This document shows positions 21,317-30,830 of a stretch of 64,000 nucleotides of DNA, piece by piece (within the stretch, counting starts at the first letter, position 1; each line of letters starts with the position of its first letter). Where the stretch lies: assembly GCA_021186555.1 (NCBI GenBank), contig JAJKFL010000012.1:24129711-24193710 (forward strand), read 5' to 3'. Origin of the DNA: Reticulitermes speratus. Its lineage: Eukaryota; Arthropoda; Insecta; Blattodea; Rhinotermitidae. The notes under the pieces are model-generated. The model worked only from the letters and a program-made list of their open reading frames with translations, was not told where the DNA came from and searched no databases. Made by a program: the position numbers and the translations under genes.

Positions 21317-21451
21317 ATGAATACCTTAGAACAATTCTACATCCAACAATTTACATACAATAACAAACTAATGCCAGAACAAAATACAGCAGACAACAAC
21401 CCAATATTCCGCTTTATCTACGACAACCAACAACGTCACTCCCCCACGTGA
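21317..21451 (+). pseudogene. C-terminal remnant of Penelope-like element ORF
   Basis: A 45-codon end-of-ORF fragment: MNTLEQFYIQQF, then LMPEQN, then NPIFRFIYDN. It aligns with the minus-strand fragment at 35.2 kb (MNTLEKFYI, LIPEQ, FKLINN). In full Penelope-like polyproteins a MNTLE(K/Q)F(Y/H)I-type segment follows the GIY-YIG endonuclease domain near the C-terminus; this is from memory. Reverse transcriptase and GIY-YIG catalytic parts are absent. It ends at TGA and is followed by the right arm. The upstream frame from 21239 is just the ATAT-rich hairpin. Confidence 0.62.
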
Positions 21452-21846
21452 CAGTGACCTACTTAAATACCGGATACACCACTCGATAGCCAGTACTGTT
21501 CTCATCACGTAATAGTCAAACAACTCCGATAAATAGGTATGTACAACGTTGACTACTGCAACTTACGGTCTGCCTACTAAAAATCACATTAACATAAATA
21601 CGACTATCAATTTTATCTTAAATATTGCATGTTTCAGGATATCATAACAGCACAGATTATTCAACTTTTAACATTTTAACCCGTATAAGACTCGGTTTAT
21701 AACACCGAAATAAACAGCAGCTACATCTATTCACATTTGAACCAGCGTATAAACACGATTGTAAAAAAAAAAAGCCATGTTATTCAGTTTTTACTATTTA
21801 AACAATTGTACCAAGTGATGTAAAAATGTGTAATTTAAAATACTGA

Positions 21847-21889
21847 GTCTCTGAGGATGAGCCAGGATATGGTTCGAAACATGTAGGAC
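21847..21889 (+). ncRNA. Hammerhead-like motif, right arm of 20.8-kb fold-back
   Basis: GTCT, CTGAGGA (21851-21857), T, stem II GAGCC-AGGATAT-GGTTC (five pairs counting one G-U), GAAA (21876-21879), palindromic ACATGT... wait-free reading CATGTA, then GGAC. GTCT/GGAC forms stem I with one U-G pair. All invariant core bases are present; the single extra T before stem II is the only departure. This is among the best-preserved copies. Confidence 0.6.
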
Positions 21890-21956
21890 AGTGTTACACA
21901 ACTAATAGTGAATAAAATGTACATTTGTAGGACTATAAATATAGAACGCTCTGTTT

Positions 21957-22216
21957 GTTTGCCTCTACCGAAAATATATCCACCCCAAATGTCATAAAAC
22001 TTACGTTACCCTGAGAACTTCCTGTTGCCCCTCAAGTAGATTTTTAAGCATTTTGTGGAAGTCGAAGAATTGTAATTGTGGCCAGGTCTCGCTTAATCTG
22101 ACCCACTGTACAGCGTCACAGACGGACTTTGAACCAAGGCACCCTGGACCCGATTCGACACTACAGCCGTTCGGTTGTTCCTCAGCAGCCTGCTACACAA
22201 CTGTTGTACCTTTAAA
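21957..22216. other. No recognised feature
   Basis: Short stretch between the fold-back and the miniature 45-bp array. Confidence 0.4.
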
Positions 22217-22318
22217 CTGACCGCGGGACGCAACTAATACATTGCCTTATCTGGGGGGGTTGACAACTCGGGACGCAACTGATACACAGCTCTTATCTGA
22301 AAAGTGACCGCGGGACGT
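22217..22318 (-). repeat. Miniature copy of the 45-bp satellite with both ends
   Basis: Begins GACCGCGGGACGCAACT and ends GTGACCGCGGGACG, with one typical unit (CATTGCCTTATCTGGGGGGG, TTGACAACTCGGGACGCAAC) and one diverged unit between. Orientation is opposite to the 17-19-kb array. Sharing the CGTCCCGCGGTC terminal variant at both ends with the large array suggests a defined unit rather than random breakage. Confidence 0.85.
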
Positions 22319-23150
22319 ACAACCGCCAACATATCAATCTGGGAAGTACAGTGCCAAGTGCAGGGCGTATTTTTCCTGCTTGACCGATTAGCGACGGCCC
22401 AACGCTCCACCCGACGCTCTGCCGGCATTGCGTCGTACGCCGCGTGTCGGGGAGTTTTGACAGTCGATGACGGGAGCTAGACAAACGATCGCGGTGATGA
22501 TAACCTTTAGAAAGTCTAATGAAACTCACTAGAGTGTTGGGCCGGCCGGAGCGTGTCGGTCAATTAGGAAAAGAAACACCTGTATTAAGATATTTAAAAT
22601 TTAGAACTTGTAACATATGTGAAATGTTAAGTATAAAATGACAGCGCTGTTTGGCCTGGAACTTGTCAGCTGTTTTGCTGACAAGTTGCAGGCCAAAGTC
22701 CAGTGTGTTTGTACGTTATGTGCAGTAGGCCTGCAGGCACACAAACATGATCCAAGGAGCTAGTCTCAGGAGGTGCTGTGTTGGTGAATGTGATTGACTG
22801 AATGGTAAATATGTCCGTGTGCTTAAATTAAGCACTACTGGTGAAGAGAACCTCGGAACTAGTTTGAGTACTTTGGTGGGTGGGTGGGATGGGGGGAGTG
22901 GATAGGAGGCTGTCTGATAAATCCCGTCTTATCTCTGAGGGGAAGAGGAAATTTCCTGCCTCAGCCATCAATTCCGGCTCGGTCAGCCTGTAGTCGGTTG
23001 CCGTGCTGACAGATCTGTGGACAGCGCAATACCGCACTGAGAGTTTGAACAGGCTTGAACGGCAGGCTGGCATTAGGCTTGTTTGGACGTAACTGCAGAA
23101 TCAGTAGGACTGCATCTTCAGGCATGTTATTGTCTCACGGTTTTGTTTTT
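22319..23150. other. No recognised element; contains one short hairpin
   Basis: TTTGGCCTGG-AACTTGTCAGC and GCTGACAAGTTGCAGGCCAAA (22650-22697) pair over about 20 bp around a TGTTTT loop. Otherwise unremarkable. Confidence 0.5.
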
Positions 23151-23340
23151 AGCCGCGTTCGCAAAGTTGCGAAAAGCGATTATGAACTTCCTGCCCGCAT
23201 GGAAAAACCCGGCTGCTGCTAGAGGGATTTTCGTGAAATTTTTATATAGGGTTTTTTTTTTATTAAAATGTGTCGAGAAATCCAGCTTTGACTAAAATCG
23301 GACAAAAGTAAGGGGCACTGTGCCTGAAGACCTACACACA
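23151..23340 (+). repeat. Interspersed repeat family H, left part
   Basis: GCGTTCGCAAAGTTGCGAAA at the start, then ATGGAAAAACCCGGCT, GGATTTTCGTGAAATTT, TGTCGAGAAATCCAGCTTTG and GAAGACCTACACACAG. It matches the first 200 bp of the copy at 37.0 kb; the right end is missing. Confidence 0.75.
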
Positions 23341-23379
23341 GTTGTGACTGTTTAGGTTAAAAGCGTTTCCATGGTTGCC

Positions 23380-23446
23380 GTTGATAGTAATCGATAGTAG
23401 TACTAATCGATAGTAATCGATAATCATTAATAGTTATCGATAGTAA
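23380..23446. repeat. Short ATCGATAGTA-rich cluster
   Basis: Irregular repetition of ATCGATAGTA and ATCGATAATC, including one TATCGATA. TATCGATA is the Drosophila DREF-binding element, but nothing nearby looks like a promoter, so this is most likely simple repetition. Confidence 0.5.
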
Positions 23447-23587
23447 TCTGTCTTACTTCTTCTTTTGATTTACACGATGCATAAGTAAGGGAAATCAAAA
23501 GGGGCAATCATTAATATTAGCATTTGTTATAATGTGTAGAAATATGAAATTTGGTTTGCAGACATTACGAATATACAGTATTTCCGG

Positions 23588-23769
23588 CCTGATGAGACAC
23601 TAAAAGTGATGAGACACTAAAAGTGATGAGACACTAAAAGTGATGAGACACTAAAAGTGATGAGACACTAAAAGTGATGAGACACTAAAAGTGGTGAGAC
23701 ACTAAAAGTGATGAGACACTAAAAGTGGTGAGACACTAAAAGTGATGAGACACTAAAAGTGATGAGGCA
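23588..23769. repeat. 17-bp tandem array, about 10.5 copies
   Basis: Unit GATGAGACACTAAAAGT, with two copies reading GTGAGACAC. Ends at the variant GATGAGGCAC. Confidence 0.96.
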
Positions 23770-24825
23770 CGCCCTCTAATTAGCAATAGTCAAGAAACGT
23801 TTGGGGCATTTTGAAGCTGAACTGCTCTGCATTAAGCAAAATTATTATTAGTTGATGAACTTAATTCAGTATGGCATTCCAATTTTACGGTATACTTAAA
23901 TCGGTAGTGTGGTGTGGTGTGCATTATGTGGTGTGCATTATGTGGTATGTGTTTAGAAACAGCTTAGTGGAATGTGAAAGAAACGTAGGCGTAATGGAAT
24001 AGGTAAAAACAGAACCAGTATTGGGCAGTATTTTGAAACAGACTGATTGTATTCGTTGCCGTAAGTTTCCAAAAATACAGAGTTGCAAAACCATTAAAGA
24101 ATTAACTAAGCACGTGGGTCAGGCAGTCGAGGAAGACCTTTTTAACAGCTGCTTGATGGCTGCGTAACGAGTCACCAGGTGAGACAAATATTGATGATGA
24201 TGATGATGTCTAGTATCGATGTGTAAGTTACAATGCCAGTGACAATTCATCTATTAGTTCAAGCGTACAGAGTCTCTGTATTTGCTGAAGGTTTACTTGC
24301 TATTAATTTTCGTTCCGTACATGTAGCGACAGCCTTCCTGCACATTAGGTCCGAACTTACATTATATGACTTTACAGCTCTTGAGAAAGACAGAATCTTT
24401 TTCGCATCTTGTACTTTTCCTCCTTTCAGTTACCAAGCTGCAAGGTCTTTCGAAGTCGTTGATATCGCGCCTGCAGGTTCTGAATGGAACTGTGTTCAGG
24501 GTTCTTACAGCCGAGACACTTGTTTGTTCGCACCGTCTGTTCGTAGTAGTAACAGAGATACGAGTGCTGTGTCTACAGGAGAGGCACCCCCATCCACTGG
24601 TACGTGCTGCCGCGTAGATTCAGGTCGGCAGCAATAACACCTCGCACTTGAAGTGCAATTGACGAAATGCGGCGAACTTAAAGTGGGCTTGAAGCGCTAC
24701 ACCGAGCTTGTCGGAAGCTGATGTCCACACACTGCTAGTGAGGTGAACAGCGTGTGTGTGGGACCGAGTGTGGTGTTGGCGAGTTTCGTGCAGACAGTTA
24801 GGGGAAACGCGAAGAAACGTTTAAT
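23770..24825. other. Featureless apart from a GAT microsatellite
   Basis: (GAT)n at about 24191-24207. A 134-codon plus frame at 24233-24637 and an overlapping 83-codon frame have no recognisable domain. Confidence 0.45.
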
Positions 24826-25005
24826 AGGAACATGTGGAGAGACAAAACTTAGAAGACCTAGACATAGATGGGAGGATAATACGAAAATGGATACGTCCTA
24901 TTAAAGAGGTACGGTGTATGAACTGTGCACATCTGGCTAGGGATTGGGCCCAGTGGCGGACTGCTATAAACACAGTAATGGATCTGTCATATGTAAACAA
25001 TTTAA
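24826..25005 (+). pseudogene. LINE ORF C-terminal scrap
   Basis: In one frame GETKLRRPRHRWEDNTKMDT, followed after a stop by the GCTAGGGATTGGGCCCAGTG stretch that corresponds to LAQDRDRW in the 8.4-kb copy. Broken by stops and frame shifts. Runs directly into a family B SINE. Confidence 0.6.
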
Positions 25006-25029
25006 AATACGCAGAAAACTTAAAAGTCC

Positions 25030-25281
25030 TTGTTCACGCCATGAAGGCGTGTAAGGGGTATGGAGCTATTGCTCCAGACATTTTTAACCTCGGCAGTGGA
25101 TGGAGATGAGTGGCTGACTTCACGCCCAAGCCGCATTACCTCCGAATAGATCCGCCCTTACCCACTGAATAGCGGAGTGGGTGGGTAGGCCCCAGAGACG
25201 GACTGGACTTTTGGAGAAGAGAAAAATGTTTTGCCTGCGCCCGTAGCCTAGACCCTATACTGACTGAGCTATCACGGCCCC
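25030..25281 (-). mobile_element. SINE family B, diverged copy
   Basis: Minus strand starts GGCCGTGATAGCTCAGTCAG (box A region, 25261-25280) and contains GGGCCTACCCACCCACTCCG, AGGTAATGCGGCTTGGGCGT and the CATCTCCATCCACTGCCGAG block. Many substitutions relative to the 51.5-kb copy. Box B is not recognisable. Confidence 0.72.
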
Positions 25282-25850
25282 ATGTCTAAAATACGTCACG
25301 TGATTGTGTGAATATCAGAATGAGCGGCAGCTTCTCAGCAACTGCTAGTGTTGTTAGTTTCTTGTTATTTCCCTTAGTTTTGCAGGAGATCGCGTGCGTT
25401 GTACGTGCGGTCGCTTCGTGTTCCATTCATTCAAGTCTGGATTTCACACTGCAAAAATGAAATGCTTGATGACGAGGCTGTTGTTAGTATCAACGAACTG
25501 AGAAGCGTAGTGTTTCGATGAGACATCCAGTGTTTACGTATAACTCCCACACAGTCACGTCAAGCAGAAATTTTAACATTTTATGAAAATCTTCTTACTG
25601 GCTAGAATGCATTTCGAAAGCACGCTGGCAATGTTTGCAGGGAATGAAGCATCTCTGATAGGCGGGACTATTGCTGGGATGTGCTGGACAATAGCCCTTT
25701 GTCTTCGCATTGTGCATCATGCACACGCTCAGCTGTGGTACAAATCAAGGCTTTCTTTCCAGAACTGCTCTTACACTCAGCTGGAATGAGAGAGCTCTTT
25801 GCTGTGGCATTCTGTCCTTGTCAAGAAGACGGATTGTCGACAGTTAGACG
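25282..25850. other. No recognised feature
   Basis: Frames of 67-68 codons at 25583-25884 overlap in different frames without a domain. Confidence 0.4.
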
Positions 25851-26027
25851 GTGGATTGTACGTATAAATTGTAAAAGGTCCTGACGACGGTAGGTAACAT
25901 TGAGAACTAATGGGTTTCTGGACTTTGTCCATCGTCCGGAAATCTAAAATCACTAGATAGATAGATGGTCCAGTGATGAGGTTAGCTCATCTAAAGCACC
26001 CAACATAGTAGGTGTCTCCCTCTCCCT

Positions 26028-26070
26028 TCACCTGAGGACGGAAGCAGATCCAGCTTACGAAACGTCGTTA
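26028..26070 (+). ncRNA. Hammerhead-like motif, unit 1 of 4
   Basis: CTGAGGA at 26032-26038, an extra C, stem II GGAAGC-AGATCCA-GCTTAC, GAAA at 26059-26062, then CGTC. In the dimer model ACGT is the self-complementary stem III and C the cleavage base. Stem II has one mismatch relative to the inferred ancestor. Confidence 0.55.
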
Positions 26071-26157
26071 TTTTGGATTTCCGGACGATGGACAAGGTCC
26101 AGTGAATGAGGTTAGCTCATCTAAGGAACCCAACAGAGTAGGTGTCTCCCTCTCCCT

Positions 26158-26200
26158 TCACCTGAGGACGGAAGCAGATCCAGCTCCCGAAACGTCGTTA
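26158..26200 (+). ncRNA. Hammerhead-like motif, unit 2 of 4
   Basis: Starts exactly 130 bp after unit 1. Stem II is GGAAGC/GCTCCC with one A-C mismatch; GAAA at 26189-26192 and ACGTC are kept. Confidence 0.55.
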
Positions 26201-26287
26201 TTTTAGATTTCCGGACGATGGACAAGGTCCAGTGAATGAGGTTAGCTCATCTAAGGAACCCAACAGAGTAGTTATCTCCCTCTCCCT

Positions 26288-26330
26288 TCACCTGAGGACG
26301 GAAGCAGATCCAGTTTGCGAAACGTCGTTA
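26288..26330 (+). ncRNA. Hammerhead-like motif, unit 3 of 4
   Basis: Again 130 bp on. Stem II is GGAAGC/GTTTGC with a G-G mismatch at the second pair and one G-U; the GAAACGTC block is intact. Confidence 0.55.
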
Positions 26331-26417
26331 TTTTAGATTTCCGGACGATGGACAAGGTCCAGTGAATGAGGTTAGCTCATCTAAGGCACCCAACAGAGTA
26401 GGTGTCTCCCTCTCCTT

Positions 26418-26462
26418 TCACCTGAGGACGGAAGCAGACCCAGTTTCCGAAACGTCGTGTTA
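26418..26462 (+). ncRNA. Hammerhead-like motif, unit 4 of 4, best preserved
   Basis: CTGAGGA, C, stem II GGAAGC-AGACCCA-GTTTCC with all six pairs (one G-U), GAAA, ACGTC, then GTG. CAC upstream of the core pairs with GTG downstream of the predicted cleavage site, giving a 3-bp stem I that units 1-3 lack in full. Of the four units this is the one most likely to be active. Confidence 0.6.
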
Positions 26463-26706
26463 TCTAATTATTTTAGATTTTCGGACGATGGACGAAGTCC
26501 AGAAAGCCATTAGTTCTCAGTGGATTGTATCTTTGTTTGATGGTTGTACACAGTCGACTGCACTGCAAGAACTGCCGATATAATTCGGCGGGCCTCGTGT
26601 GCCTTTGTGTGTGTATGTGAGACCCCAACCATTGTCATGATAGTTCAGAGTTTTGGCAGTCAGTCTGTGAAGAGTCCAAGTCCGCAGCCTTGTGAAATGT
26701 TTCGTT

Positions 26707-26893
26707 TCGTAACAGCGTAAGTTATTACGGTGAGGAGGTATTAGCCCCTCGCGCAACACCGAAGCTGGAGGACCACTCCCTATCTATCGGCTGTCCGCGA
26801 CGGCTTATTTAGTGTATTCGCAGCTACCCACGCATATCTGGAGGCCGCTGGATACGCAGCATGAGGACGCGCCATGTTGTGGTGACAGGGACT
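26707..26893 (+). repeat. Interspersed repeat, family G (second copy)
   Basis: Aligns with 11051-11233 from the CGTAACNNNGTAA start to GACAGGGAC. Differences include one small insertion (CTATCTATCGG against TTTGTCGG). The partner copy is equally non-coding. Confidence 0.75.
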
Positions 26894-27054
26894 TAAAATA
26901 GGCAATAAATCATGTGAAAGGATGGAATAGTTCAAATATTGGGCAACAACCCTAACGCGTGCCCCGGAGGCAGGATTTAAACAGACAATGGCTCATCACC
27001 TGCAGGCCTATGCTGTTGACGGTAACTCATTATGCGAAAACTTAAATATCATAC

Positions 27055-27577
27055 AAGAGAGGCAATGTACGTACAACGTAACATTGAGGCGCGTTGGCGT
27101 AACCATTGTTGCCGTGGAAAGGCTATAAGTATTAAATATTATGAGTGTGTGTATGTAGCCTTAGAAATCCAGCACGCAAAGCGCATGCGCCGTATTATAT
27201 TGTCATCTGTGGCCTGTCCGGCTTTACCATATCTTTCCGTATTATCTCATAAACGACACGATTTTGGGGTAAAAGTTATTGAACATAAAGTGCGTGTTTT
27301 GATTTTCTGTACAACTTTTATCTGAAAAATTCCTCATTCTAAGAAAAATTCAGCGAGATATTATCATAAATTTACATAAGTCTTCACGTAAGGTAGTCGT
27401 TATTCTTGTCATATTTTAGTGACACTTGAATTTTTTTCGACAGATTTTCGAAAAGTCTTCAGATTTCAAGTTTCATGAAAATCCGTCTAGAGGAAACCGA
27501 GTTGTTCCATGCGGACTGACGGACACAGACATGACGATGCTAATAGTCGCTTTTCGCAGTTTTTATGAACGCGCCTA
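27055..27577 (-). repeat. Interspersed repeat family H, near full length
   Basis: Minus strand runs from GGCGCGTTCATAAAAACTGC to GTTACGCCAACGCGCCTCAA and on through TGTTACGTTGTACGTACATT. It matches 37.0 kb over its length, including the CATGCGCTTTGCGTGC region near 27175-27192 and the ATAATACGGCGC block. The ends form a 12-13-bp inverted repeat (AGGCGCGTTCGC type). No coding capacity. Probably a non-autonomous DNA element, superfamily unknown. Confidence 0.82.
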
Positions 27578-28402
27578 AAAATGTTTTGTAGTCAATCGAT
27601 GATATGCTGTAATAATCTTTTAAGTGTCCTGGGTTCAGTGTCTGCTGTTAACACGTGTCTTAAAAGTAAATATGACAGTACATGGCGTGACGAGCTCTGT
27701 GTTTACAACTACTAATCAGTTGCAGGTGGGAGTGGCTTCAACTCCTGAAGTGTTCTAGCCTCGTCTGCAACATGCCACAACGGACAACGTCCACCGTTTT
27801 GTGTCACTGAACCTTTGATAGCGTCGGAGCGTTATGACCGGAATTGTAATTGGTACTATCGTATGTGTGTGCAGAAGGGGTTGTGGAGGCAATATTCTGT
27901 GATGTGTCTGGAGAACTGAGGTCATCCGATGATAGGGTGAGGTAAATGGGGCCATGTGGCTAGTTGTGCATCAGAAACAATGAAACAGTTACCTAACATC
28001 ACCACGAAGAATTATGACACAGTCGTGTAACTTTCAGCTGTAAATTATGGCTGACACTCCTCTTGCTGAGTTCATTTATCATTCAAGCTGTACGTGTGTG
28101 TGTTGGAGGAAGTACTGCCATTACTTTCATTGCTAATTGGCAGAGGTACATGAAGAGATGTGTCCTTCTTCCATGGAACTGGTTGTTGTTGATCATCATC
28201 AGTGTCATTAGCCTGAAGCAGTCACTGTATGGAATGAGACATGACAGTCTTCTTTGTCATTTGTGGCGTCTCCTGTGACTAGCAGTTAACTGATAGCCAA
28301 TTGCAGTGTCAGATAATTCGTGTTAACTCCTCATTCTGTATACGAAGGCCGCTGATAGACTCCCAGGTTGCTTACAGAGACACGTTTTTTCTTGCTTGTG
28401 GT
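27578..28402. other. No recognised feature
   Basis: Nothing beyond short frames under 72 codons. Confidence 0.4.
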
Positions 28403-28446
28403 TTCTTCTGATGAGACAGTTCTGTTCCGAGACATGTTGCAGTTTG
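28403..28446 (+). ncRNA. Hammerhead-like relic
   Basis: CTGATGA at 28408-28414, GACAG-TT-CTGTTC stem, then GAGA where GAAA is expected, then CATGT and TGCAG. Isolated, with no mirrored arm found nearby. One substitution in an invariant position makes activity unlikely. Confidence 0.35.
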
Positions 28447-28544
28447 ATTTTTCGCAACGGATTTTAGCAGGGATTGATTATTTGATTGATTGACTTTACC
28501 GGTTTGCAGAACTGGCGGCGTTAATTGTTTTGGATCACGAACAA

Positions 28545-28690
28545 ATGGCCGATGGTAAAGCGGCTGGGGCGTGAAGCTGACCTCACAGCGTCATTGTGCC
28601 GAAGGTAATGCGTGGAGCAATACCACGTCTACCCATGTGCGTACTTTCTTGGCATGGTCCTTAATTAAGTACAAGGAGGACTATACGTAC
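28545..28690 (+). mobile_element. Possible diverged SINE family B fragment
   Basis: GGTAAAGCGGCTGGGGCGTG at 28553-28572 and AAGCTGACC match the central block of family B; the sequence after that departs from the family. Confidence 0.45.
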
Positions 28691-30639
28691 GGGGGCAGCT
28701 AATATGTGAACAGTTCGTGCGTAATTAAGCTTTACACCACAAATACGTTTGGGGGCGTTGAAGTGGGTCCTTCAGCTCCACATGTTCTTAATCTCCGTGA
28801 GTGCAGCTTTGCGCGAGAGGCGAGAGCTCTCAGGCAGAAGAGCCGTTCTCAGTGAACCGACCCTCATGGGTTGCATTTGGTTACTGGAATCAGCACAGAC
28901 TGTTGTTCGAACATCGTTATCGGGCCGACTCTTGTAACCGAGATGCTGTGTGTTTTCTTGGAAGGAAGAACCGAATGTTTATGCGGTCGTCCGCCCTCGT
29001 ATTTTGTGTCCAAAACTGTCCAGTTGCTTTTCATGACCTTCTTTGGGGCTAAAGGCGGTCTGCAGCTGTCCCATACAGAGCCGTTCTGTAATTTACGTGT
29101 CAGTTTTTCATGCACAGTGGTTACTGTACATACAGAAGTTCTGCATTCCTCCACGTAATGTATTTATGTGTCTTGTGTGGCACTTGGAATAAATTATGAT
29201 GATTTCTTTAAACAGCATTCACACACGCTTAATAGGTTGCTGATTTATATAAATGTTATGGTTTAATGTCTGTGACTTGCTTTGATGATAGTAGAGCAGT
29301 ATGGAATGTAATGTGAGACAAGTTTGCAGGCCGACAGAGAAGCAGCGAGTGACACGTCTCTAAGGAAGCTTTAAAACAGAACCAACCATAAGTGAAGTGT
29401 TAATACAAAGACGAAGACCAGTTATATCGTAGCAAAGTGCCGGGAAAGAGAATAGGACGTTGATGAGGACAGAAGAGGGATTGTCGTTGATGGAATAAAA
29501 CCGAATGAGTTTCGTGTTTTTTCGTCTGTGATGAGAGACGAATGTCGGCCGGCTGGACTGTAAATGTTGTGAGTGCGAGTTAGGGGTTTGTGCGCTGCAT
29601 CGGGAATATCTGATGCGTTGCTTTTGGAATTACTCGTAACAGTGAAAGCATTTTGAATTTGTGCCGTGCGGCCAGCGTGTCAGCCTGTTGACACGGTGTT
29701 CTGACAAAACACACAAGAACAACGTTGCAGGTTGCGTACTGGCTCGTTAGTGAAGTCCTCATTGTCTGCTAACGTAATTAATTACACAATTTTCTCACTT
29801 TCGTACCGTTCTGTTTTGTTTGGGTTTTTTTCTTCTGTGTCTGACAAGACTGCAGAAGTCTTGGCTGCAGTAGTACGAGCAGTGTGTGTGTGTGTGTGTG
29901 TGTCTGTTGTCAGCGCTTTGAGTTCCACTTTATATTCCTCATTGTCTTTGTGACCGTTTTTAAAGATAAAATCTGCCGTGGACAGAAACAGCAGACAGTT
30001 TCTGCGCAACATAGAAACATTGCGTTGATTTCCTTTTGTGCACCTTGCTGTAAATAGGCATTACTTTGGCGACGAAATTCAGTGATATTGTTATTGGGCG
30101 CTGTGCTTTGCATTGCGTTGCCCTTTGTTCACACCTTGCCCGATGTTGAGAAATTTGTCAAAGTTCTATTTGAATTTTAATATCGAAGTCGTTTTTATAG
30201 TGCACATAAAGGGAAAGAAATTAAATTTTCTGTTCAGATTTCGGCGAATGTACCCCCATATGAAGTTACATGTAAGTCCGTGGCTTTGGATATTGAAACG
30301 TGTTTAGTGGGCAGGCGGGCTGGGCGCGTGTGCAGTCTAACTGCTGTTACTTTGACAGTGCGAACTTGACGCTAAGTACGATGCATGTTACATTTATGAA
30401 GTCGTAGTTAAATCTGTCAATTCTTGATGTAAGTGCTGAGGGTTTCCCGACGGCTGTTGCTGAAGTCATCCAAATACCTTGCTTCAGCACACACAGACTA
30501 AGTTCAGTCACTCTGAAGATGGAGGCAGAAGGTTCGTCCATAGCGCCGGAACAAACTCCCTGCACGGTGTACGAATCCAAAAGACCATCATTTGGGCTGT
30601 TCATTGTTACCACTGTTCAGAGCACGAGAGCAACGTCAC
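28691..30639. other. Featureless apart from a GT microsatellite
   Basis: (GT)n at 29882-29902. Opposed 95-96-codon frames at 28864-29158 are shadows of each other with no domain. CACTCTGAAGATGGAGGCAG at 30509-30528 looks like a hammerhead 5' half but no GAAAC follows. Confidence 0.4.
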
Positions 30640-30830
30640 ACTGAGGCAGGCCTATATTCTTCTTCTTCTGGTCTGCACTACAGCCCATGTAGGGCCTCGG
30701 CCTTCTTGACCACATGCCTCCATTCCTCTTCCGAGGCTGTGGTAAAGTATCCGTAACAAATTGGTTTTTTACGAGGTAGGGCTGTTAACCCTACGCTCAA
30801 CCCCCAACCTGGAGGACCAAGGCAGGTCTG
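30640..30830 (+). repeat. Possible repeat fragment ending in a GGAGGACCA block
   Basis: TACGCTCAACCCCCAACCTGGAGGACCA (read in two parts, 30793-30820) resembles the CCCCCAAGCTGGAGGACCAC block of family G. The upstream part does not match. Weak. Confidence 0.35.

Larger units (their letters stand above)
20783..21944 (-). mobile_element. Penelope-like fold-back element, about 1.16 kb, 12-bp TSD
   Basis: Flanked by AACGCTCTGTTT at 20771-20782 and 21945-21956. Arms of roughly 380 bp (about 20821-21200 and 21571-21944) are mirrored almost base for base. The left side carries a 38-bp tail whose minus strand reads ATGTACGGAATGAATAATAT, a version of the shared tail box. Hammerhead-like motifs lie in both arms. 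Between the arms are a short ATAT-rich hairpin (21210-21345) and an ORF remnant ending TGA at 21451. The intact TSD and high arm identity suggest a fairly young insertion. Strand is given by the tail. Confidence 0.85.
25861..26519 (-). mobile_element. Fold-back element with four tandem hammerhead-like units
   Basis: Bounded by GTGGATTGTA (25851-25860 and 26520-26529), a likely 10-bp TSD. Inverted ends of about 45 bp: GAGAACTAATGGGTTTCTGG (from 25905) and its complement ending at 26518. The left side alone has a further 44-bp tail, so by analogy with the other fold-backs the element points to the minus strand. The interior is a 130-bp tandem repeat, four copies, each with CACCTGAGGACGGAAGC, CCGAAACGTCGT-like sequence and GGACGATGGACAAGGTCCAG. 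The last copy has a 10-bp insertion after the core. I infer a non-autonomous Penelope-like or retrozyme-like unit. Confidence 0.78.

Noticed and set aside
23380-23446. DREF-binding promoter element
   Set aside because: Only one exact TATCGATA in a low-complexity ATCGATAGTA stretch with no gene nearby.
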